A DNA stretch of 57,930 nt from an uncultured Clostridia bacterium (GTDB lineage: Bacteria > Bacillota > Clostridia > Christensenellales > UBA1242). Of the stretch, positions 52,960-57,930 are shown piece by piece (the stretch's first letter is position 1; every line of letters begins with the position of its first letter). The DNA lies in the NCBI GenBank assembly GCA_947591785.1, contig CANQDK010000009.1, positions 1 through 57,930 of the forward strand, in the 5' to 3' direction. The notes below the pieces were generated by a model, which saw nothing but the letters and a program-made list of their open reading frames with translations, made no database searches and was not told the DNA's origin. Position numbers and translations under genes: made by a program.

Positions 52960-55900
52960 TTTTTCACCTTTTGAAATTTTGTGATAATAAATCCATCACC
53001 CACTTCAATATTTCTCTCAGCATCTGGATTGTCAATTTTCTCAACAGCACGGACAATTAAAACCTCTTGCTTGATTTTTGGCATAAAGTCATTAAGCATC
53101 AAGGCAAGTTGTTCATCGGCAGTTTCAAAGGAAGCATAAACACGATCATCAATCTCAAAGCCCGCTTCCTTTCTCAAAACTTGAAGTCCACGCACGAACT
53201 CACGATACAATCCTTCCAAAAGCAATTTATCATCAAGAGTTATATCCAAAACAACAGTTGTTCCGTTTTCATGTGCAATAACAAATTCAGATTTTGGATT
53301 TTTTTCTAAGTTGAACAATTCGCTGCCCAAATCCTTAAATTCCGCAATAGTCACTTTCCCTGATTTGAATTGTTCAACCGCTTTGTTCATTTCATTTTCA
53401 GTCAAGTTTGTAAGAGTGTTTTTCAATTTTTGAACATCACCCTTAAGAACAGAGCCTGCTTTCTTGAAATTTACAGTAAGATATTCTGTGTTAAATTTTG
53501 CATCATCTGTGACAGCTTCCAAAGTTTTAACATTAAGTTCATCTTTAATTATATCTTCAAACTTTTTCAAAACAGTAAATGTTTTCTCACCACCTGAAAC
53601 ATAAAGAGTTCTTAATGGTTGTTTAATTTTAATTTGATTTTCATTACGAAGCCTTTGTGCAATTGAAATTATATCTCTTGCAAGAGCAGTTTCTTCCAAA
53701 ATTCCATCAAATCTCTCCTTACAAACCTCAACAGGGAATCCAGAAAGCATTATCGCCTCTTCTTCATTTGCCTCAATTTCTCTCACAAGGTTTTGCCAAA
53801 TATATTCAGTTGTAAAAGGAATAATAGGTGTCATAACGCGTATGATTGTTTTTATTGCATTATAAAGACACCAGTATGCTGTCATTTGATCTTGTTTATC
53901 ATCTGATTTCCAGAAACGTTTGCGGTTTGAACGAATGTAGTAGTTTGAAATATCATCTACAAGTTTTTCAAAATCCTTAACAACAACATAAGGCTTATCG
54001 TCAGCATAGTTTAAATCACTGTCGTGAATAAACTTATTCAAACTTTCAAGAAGCCATTTATCAGAGACAGACAAAGTTCTTGTGTTCAATTTAAAATTGT
54101 CAAAACGAGGATTGTCTATGCACGCATAAGTGTTAAAGAAAGTATAAACATTCCAGAATGCCAAAATTTTTCGACGAGCTTCATCAGTAAGATTGAAACC
54201 AAAACGCATTTCATTGACAGGACTAGAAGAGCAATAAAGGTATCTCACCGCATCAGCACCAACTTTATCAGCAACGATATCGGCTTCAAGGGAATTTCCA
54301 CCACTCTTATGAAATTCATTGCCATGCTCATCTTTAACATATTGATATGTGACAACCTTTTCGTATGGTGCTTTTCCAGTCAAGACAACACTCATGACAA
54401 GAAGAGAATAGAACCAAAGTTTTATTTGTTCAATCATTTCGCATACAAGTTCACTTGGGAAATTTTCGTTAAAGAATTTCTTATCAGTAAAATATTTCTT
54501 TGTTGAGAACGGAGTGATTCCTGCATCAAGCCAAACATCTCCGACTTCTGGTATTCTTTCAGCAACAGCACCGCAATCACATTTTATTTTGATTTCGTCA
54601 ATCCAAGGACGATGAATATTTGGAAGAGCATCAACAAGTTTTGGATTAACCGCTTTTTTCTTTAATTCTTCCAAACTTCCAATAACATGAACTTTGCCAC
54701 ATTTTTCACAAACATAGAAAGGAAGAGGAAGTCCATAGAATCTGCTTCTTGAAATATTCCAATCTCCCATATTTTCAAGCCAATCAATCATTCTTTTCTT
54801 AGCATAAGCAGGCTTAAATTCAACATCTTCAATTGCTTTAAGTGCAAGTGGACGAATCTCGTCCATTTTGATAAACCAAGCCGAAATCAACTTATATACA
54901 AGATCCGTTTTACATCTCCAACAGAAAGGATAAGAGTGCTTATATTTGTGTGCATAAAGAAGTTTTCCGTCTTTTTTAAGTCTATCTGCAACAAGCTCTG
55001 CAACATCTGTCGTTCTTTTGCCAGCAAGAAAACCTGTGCAGTCCAACATAACTCCTTGCTCATTTATTGGACATATTTCTGGAAGTCCAAGAGTTTGTCC
55101 AAGTTCAAAGTCCTCATTTCCGCAGCCAGGAGCAATATGAACAACACAACTTCCTTCTTCCTTATCAACCATATCCCATGCAACAATTTTGTGAACAAAA
55201 TTTTGTTCTGAAAGTTCTGGAAAACATGTTTCATATTCAAGTCCAACAAGCTCACTGCCTTTAAAAGTCTGCAAAATTGGTAAATCTTTTTTCAATATTT
55301 TCAAGCGTTCTTTTCCAAGAACAATATTTTCCCCTTCAAAATTGACTTTAACATATTCAAAATCTGGATTGACTGCAAGAGCAACGTTTGCAGAAAGAGT
55401 CCAAGGTGTTGTTGTCCACGCAACAATTTTGAAATCTCTGTTTTTCACAGGGAGTTTAATAAAAAGTGCAGTATGCTCAACTTCGTGGTAAGATGATGAC
55501 ATTTCATGTTCAGACAAACTAGTTCCGCATCTTGGACACCAAGCCATAGGCCTGTTTTTCTTAACAATCCACCCCTTTTCATTACAAGTTTTCAAGAAGT
55601 GCCAAATTGAAGTGATGTTTTCATCACTGTTTGTATAGTAGGAATTATCCCAATCCATCCACTGTCCCATACGAATTGACTGTTTAGTGATTTCATTGCC
55701 GAAATATTTCACTCTTTCCATACACTTGTTTGTGAATTTGTCTATTCCATATTTAATGATTTCAGGCTTTCCATTAAGTCCAAGTTCTTTTTCAATATTA
55801 ACTTCAACCCAAAGCCCCTGAGCATCAAAGCCATTTTGATACTGACAATCTCTGCCCTTTAAGGCATTATATCTTATTGTCAAATCCTTTAAAACTCTTC

Positions 55901-56078
55901 CCCAAATATGATGCACACCACTACGATTATTAGCAGTGATAGGGCCATCAAGAAATCTAAATCTGTCATGCCCTGCATTTTTTCTTACAAGTTTGTGGAA
56001 TGAGTCATTTTCATCCCAAAATTTCAAAATTCCTTTTTCCATTTCCACAAAATTTGGAACTGATACTTCTTTTTTCAT
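52956..56078 (-). CDS. ileS: Isoleucine--tRNA ligase, atypical type
   Basis: 1040 residues with the class I architecture of IleRS: catalytic core, editing insertion (AWTTTPWTLSANVALAVNP near residue 235), a zinc-type CPRCGTSLSEHE, an anticodon-binding domain and a long C-terminal region. Both class I signatures are altered. The HIGH position reads HHIWGR in RSGVHHIWGRVLKDL near 55, and the KMSKS position reads FHKSGGN in the stretch after YQYVKDEHGNE near 605. The YQNGFDAQGLWVEV context is well kept, so I think this is a distinct IleRS branch rather than a decayed gene. The ATG at 56078 follows AGGAG. No T-box leader is seen. Confidence 0.88.
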   Translation of the reverse strand: MKKEVSVPNFVEMEKGILKFWDENDSFHKLVRKNAGHDRFRFLDGPITANNRSGVHHIWGRVLKDLTIRYNALKGRDCQYQNGFDAQGLWVEVNIEKELGLNGKPEIIKYGIDKFTNKCMERVKYFGNEITKQSIRMGQWMDWDNSYYTNSDENITSIWHFLKTCNEKGWIVKKNRPMAWCPRCGTSLSEHEMSSSYHEVEHTALFIKLPVKNRDFKIVAWTTTPWTLSANVALAVNPDFEYVKVNFEGENIVLGKERLKILKKDLPILQTFKGSELVGLEYETCFPELSEQNFVHKIVAWDMVDKEEGSCVVHIAPGCGNEDFELGQTLGLPEICPINEQGVMLDCTGFLAGKRTTDVAELVADRLKKDGKLLYAHKYKHSYPFCWRCKTDLVYKLISAWFIKMDEIRPLALKAIEDVEFKPAYAKKRMIDWLENMGDWNISRSRFYGLPLPFYVCEKCGKVHVIGSLEELKKKAVNPKLVDALPNIHRPWIDEIKIKCDCGAVAERIPEVGDVWLDAGITPFSTKKYFTDKKFFNENFPSELVCEMIEQIKLWFYSLLVMSVVLTGKAPYEKVVTYQYVKDEHGNEFHKSGGNSLEADIVADKVGADAVRYLYCSSSPVNEMRFGFNLTDEARRKILAFWNVYTFFNTYACIDNPRFDNFKLNTRTLSVSDKWLLESLNKFIHDSDLNYADDKPYVVVKDFEKLVDDISNYYIRSNRKRFWKSDDKQDQMTAYWCLYNAIKTIIRVMTPIIPFTTEYIWQNLVREIEANEEEAIMLSGFPVEVCKERFDGILEETALARDIISIAQRLRNENQIKIKQPLRTLYVSGGEKTFTVLKKFEDIIKDELNVKTLEAVTDDAKFNTEYLTVNFKKAGSVLKGDVQKLKNTLTNLTENEMNKAVEQFKSGKVTIAEFKDLGSELFNLEKNPKSEFVIAHENGTTVVLDITLDDKLLLEGLYREFVRGLQVLRKEAGFEIDDRVYASFETADEQLALMLNDFMPKIKQEVLIVRAVEKIDNPDAERNIEVGDGFIITKFQKVKK

Positions 56079-56255
56079 TTTAATTCTCCTATTGCTTATT
56101 TGAATTTTCAATTTTCTTAACATGAAAAATTTTTACATTTGTTTTTTTAATATTTTTAGTTTTTGAAAGATTTTCTGAATTAATTTTTCTTAATTAATCT
56201 TTCAATCATCTTTCCGAAATTTTAATCTTTGAGTAAAATCACAAACAATTCACAA

Positions 56256-57017
56256 CTAAAAATTCTCTAAAATCTTGTTCATCTTCATAGTGTCTGCAGC
56301 CGTCATGATTCCGAGAGGCCTTTCTTTTGCTCCACCATGCTCTGTGATAAGAATTGCCAACATTTTGGAATTTTTGTGGAATATTTCAAGTGCTTGTTCA
56401 ACAGTTACATCTTTGTTTGCAAAAGCATAATAGTCGCTGTGATCAATTCTTGAAAGAATATCCTGAATTTTAACCGAATCCAAAAACGTTTCACTTTTTC
56501 CGCCTGAAAGAAGGTGTTTTCCAAAGGCATCAAGAATTTTTTGTCCGTTTGCTATCCCAATAATTTCACCATTCTTATTGAAAACAGGAAGATTTGAATA
56601 GCCAGATGAAGAAATCATACAAATAACTTCTCGCATTGACTTGTCTGCACTAACAGACAAAACATCACGTCTTGCAACAGCCTCCAACGCACGTGGTGGA
56701 GTTGTGAGAATTTTTTCAATTTTTTCAATTTTTTCAACGACTTCAATATGTGGTTCAGCAATAACATAGTCATTATTTTCATGGACAATAGCATTTCTCA
56801 AGCGGCCATAGCCAATCAAATCATCTTCATATTTTCTCACAATATAGTTGAAAGCGACAGCTTTTCTAACCGCTTCTGAAAAGCCCATGCTCCTATTGAA
56901 GTTATAGCGAGTTTTAATGGCATAGTCAATATTGTTAAAAGCGGACAAAAATCTTGCTGAATTAGATTTTGGAACAGTATCCACAATGTCGTCAACATTA
57001 GTTTTGTTCTTAGTCAT
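56256..57017 (-). CDS. HEPN-like domain fused to a CBS pair
   Basis: 253 residues. About 20-100 is helical and holds YGRLRNAIVHENND, an R-x4-H motif as in HEPN domains, preceded by helices FLSAFNNIDYAIKTRY and EAVRKAVAFNYIVRKYEDDL. Residues 115-250 form two CBS motifs (SVSADKSMREVICMISSSG... LPVFNKNGEIIGIANGQ; then VTVEQALEIFHKNSKMLAIL... RPLGIMTAAD), which usually bind adenine nucleotides. HEPN domains are often RNases; whether this one is active is not known. The ATG at 57017 lies five bases after GTGAGG. An imperfect long hairpin (TTGAAAGATT/AATCTTTCAA) lies between it and ileS. Confidence 0.75.
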   Translation of the reverse strand: MTKNKTNVDDIVDTVPKSNSARFLSAFNNIDYAIKTRYNFNRSMGFSEAVRKAVAFNYIVRKYEDDLIGYGRLRNAIVHENNDYVIAEPHIEVVEKIEKIEKILTTPPRALEAVARRDVLSVSADKSMREVICMISSSGYSNLPVFNKNGEIIGIANGQKILDAFGKHLLSGGKSETFLDSVKIQDILSRIDHSDYYAFANKDVTVEQALEIFHKNSKMLAILITEHGGAKERPLGIMTAADTMKMNKILENF

Positions 57018-57061
57018 TCGCACCTCACTTTCATTTTATCAAATTTTAACTCCATGAGATT

Positions 57062-57086
57062 AAAATAAAGAGGAGTCCTTTATTTA
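57062..57086 (-). terminator. Intrinsic terminator after yunB
   Basis: AAATAAAG and CTTTATTT pair around AGGAGTC on the minus strand with Ts following, roughly 95 bases past the yunB stop. Confidence 0.55.
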
Positions 57087-57181
57087 ATAGAAATATTATA
57101 CATGAAAATAACAAAAAACAAAAACAAAACACAGAAAAAACAGAAAAAACTATGACATTTTTATGGAAATAAATTCACAAG

Positions 57182-57823
57182 TTAAATACTAGGAGTGAAA
57201 TTAAGTGGCGAAGCTGATGAAAAATAAAATTGAGGAATATCACCAACAATGATATTTTCAGCAACCAACACTTCTGTGACACTGTCAATTGTTTGAGAAT
57301 ATGAAGGAAGAATTAGAGATACACTAGCATATAATCTAACAAAAATCGAATGGCTTGTTTGATTTATCCCAGCACTAACAAACTTACTTTCAAATGTTGA
57401 AGTCATTGCACCAATAGGCGTCAATTTCAAATTAACTTTTGGGCCAATACCAGAAAGGAATGGTATTCCAGTGAATGTTCCCAAAGAAACCATCACACCA
57501 CACTCACCCATTTTGTCAAGATGAGTTTGAGCAACTTGATAAAAACGCCTAGCAATAACATTAAGCTTAACTGTGTCAAGATAGATATGTGACACATTAC
57601 CCTCAGAGTTCTTATCAATTGTAACAATATCTTTATAAGACAGATTTTCTTCAGTTAAAACATCAAAAACGGCATCGCTAACAGCAGAGGTTGAGAGAGA
57701 AAAAATTGATGCACGTGTTGCTTCAACAACCACAGGATTAACAACAAGAAAAATATAAGACAATATCAATGAAAAAATCAACAAAACTGAAAATATAACA
57801 AGTTTTGTTTTTCTTCTTTTCAT
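57182..57823 (-). CDS. yunB: Sporulation protein YunB
   Basis: A conserved sporulation protein of Bacillota, made under sigma-E in Bacillus; its precise role is unknown. Residues 8-32 are a membrane anchor after a KRRK start. The soluble part shows the family pattern: VVVEATRASIFSLSTSAVSD, EENLSYKDIVTIDKNSEGNV, LSGIGPKVNLKLTPIGAM, FESKFVSAGINQTSHSIFV, and ending VAENIIVGDIPQFYF. The ATG at 57823 is the simplest start (213 residues); the frame stays open to an ATG at 57886. It supports assigning the organism to a spore-forming lineage. Confidence 0.85.
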   Translation of the reverse strand: MKRRKTKLVIFSVLLIFSLILSYIFLVVNPVVVEATRASIFSLSTSAVSDAVFDVLTEENLSYKDIVTIDKNSEGNVSHIYLDTVKLNVIARRFYQVAQTHLDKMGECGVMVSLGTFTGIPFLSGIGPKVNLKLTPIGAMTSTFESKFVSAGINQTSHSIFVRLYASVSLILPSYSQTIDSVTEVLVAENIIVGDIPQFYFSSASPLNFTPSI

Positions 57824-57930
57824 TTTCTTTCGGCGTTCATTATAGAGCCTGACATTGCAGGATTTCACAAAATATGTATATGCCATAATATGACAAATTT
57901 TGCACAATGATTAAATTAAAATTGAAATAT

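Noticed and set aside
56079-56255. T-box riboswitch upstream of ileS
   Set aside because: The spacer is short and AT-rich. No T-box sequence or specifier stem-loop is visible.
1-57930. tRNA, rRNA, phage, insertion sequence or restriction/defence islands
   Set aside because: I looked for conserved tRNA arms, transposase motifs, integrases and typical defence genes and found none.

Overview
The window reads as chromosomal DNA of a low-GC, Gram-positive-type bacterium of the Bacillota (Firmicutes). The evidence is the order of its housekeeping genes: rpsP-KH-rimM-trmD, rimP-nusA-ylxR-ylxQ-infB-rbfA-nrnA-truB, rseP-cdsA-uppS-frr, rpsB-tsf, and ddl-murE-mraY-murD-ftsW. It also has a yunB sporulation gene and a possible spoVM-like peptide. 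MurE carries the DNPR signature of diaminopimelate-adding enzymes. TGA is used as a stop, so the code is standard. Most genes lie on the minus strand and many overlap by 1-35 bases, as in a chromosome arm where transcription and replication run the same way. Gene-free spacers are extremely AT-rich. I cannot name a genus.

Layout: 1-5.6 kb holds a cut-off membrane protein, lysS, a FabG-like SDR, a SpoVM-like small ORF, an unusual thioredoxin-reductase-like flavoprotein, rplS and yraN. 5.6-13.2 kb is a ribosome-biogenesis and secretion cluster (rbgA, trmD, rimM, KH protein, rpsP, ffh, ylxM, hemW, lepA). 13.4-15 kb has a thymidine kinase fused to a DUF6508-like domain, then efp. 15.4-24 kb holds endonuclease IV and the nusA-infB operon. 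24.2-25.9 kb holds a gene in the polC position that keeps only the N-terminal, OB and exonuclease parts of PolC. 26-32.5 kb holds rseP, cdsA, uppS, frr, a P-loop kinase-like protein where pyrH is often found, tsf and rpsB.

32.8-38.4 kb is less conserved: an orphan coiled-coil protein, a histidine-rich metal exporter, a fused MacB-type ABC transporter and an AlkD-like protein. 38.4-44.9 kb makes peptidoglycan precursors. 45.2-47.9 kb holds a SHOCT membrane protein, an SDR, TlyA and a cysteine-rich 80-residue peptide. 47.86-48.99 kb has no gene: first a tract of roughly 94% A+T, then a hairpin-rich stretch. 49-57.9 kb holds pepF, an RluA-type pseudouridine synthase, an RlmI-like methyltransferase, a NUDIX gene frameshifted at a run of nine Gs, an atypical IleRS, a HEPN-like/CBS protein and yunB.

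The most notable observations are the polymerase-less PolC; three genes whose -10 box sits 6-7 bases before the start codon with no ribosome binding site (candidate leaderless mRNAs); the flavoprotein lacking NADPH-binding motifs; the IleRS with altered HIGH and KMSKS motifs; the thymidine kinase fusion; the homopolymer frameshift; and the structured AT island. I see no CRISPR array, insertion sequence, phage, rRNA or tRNA gene. All family calls were made by eye from motifs and synteny.
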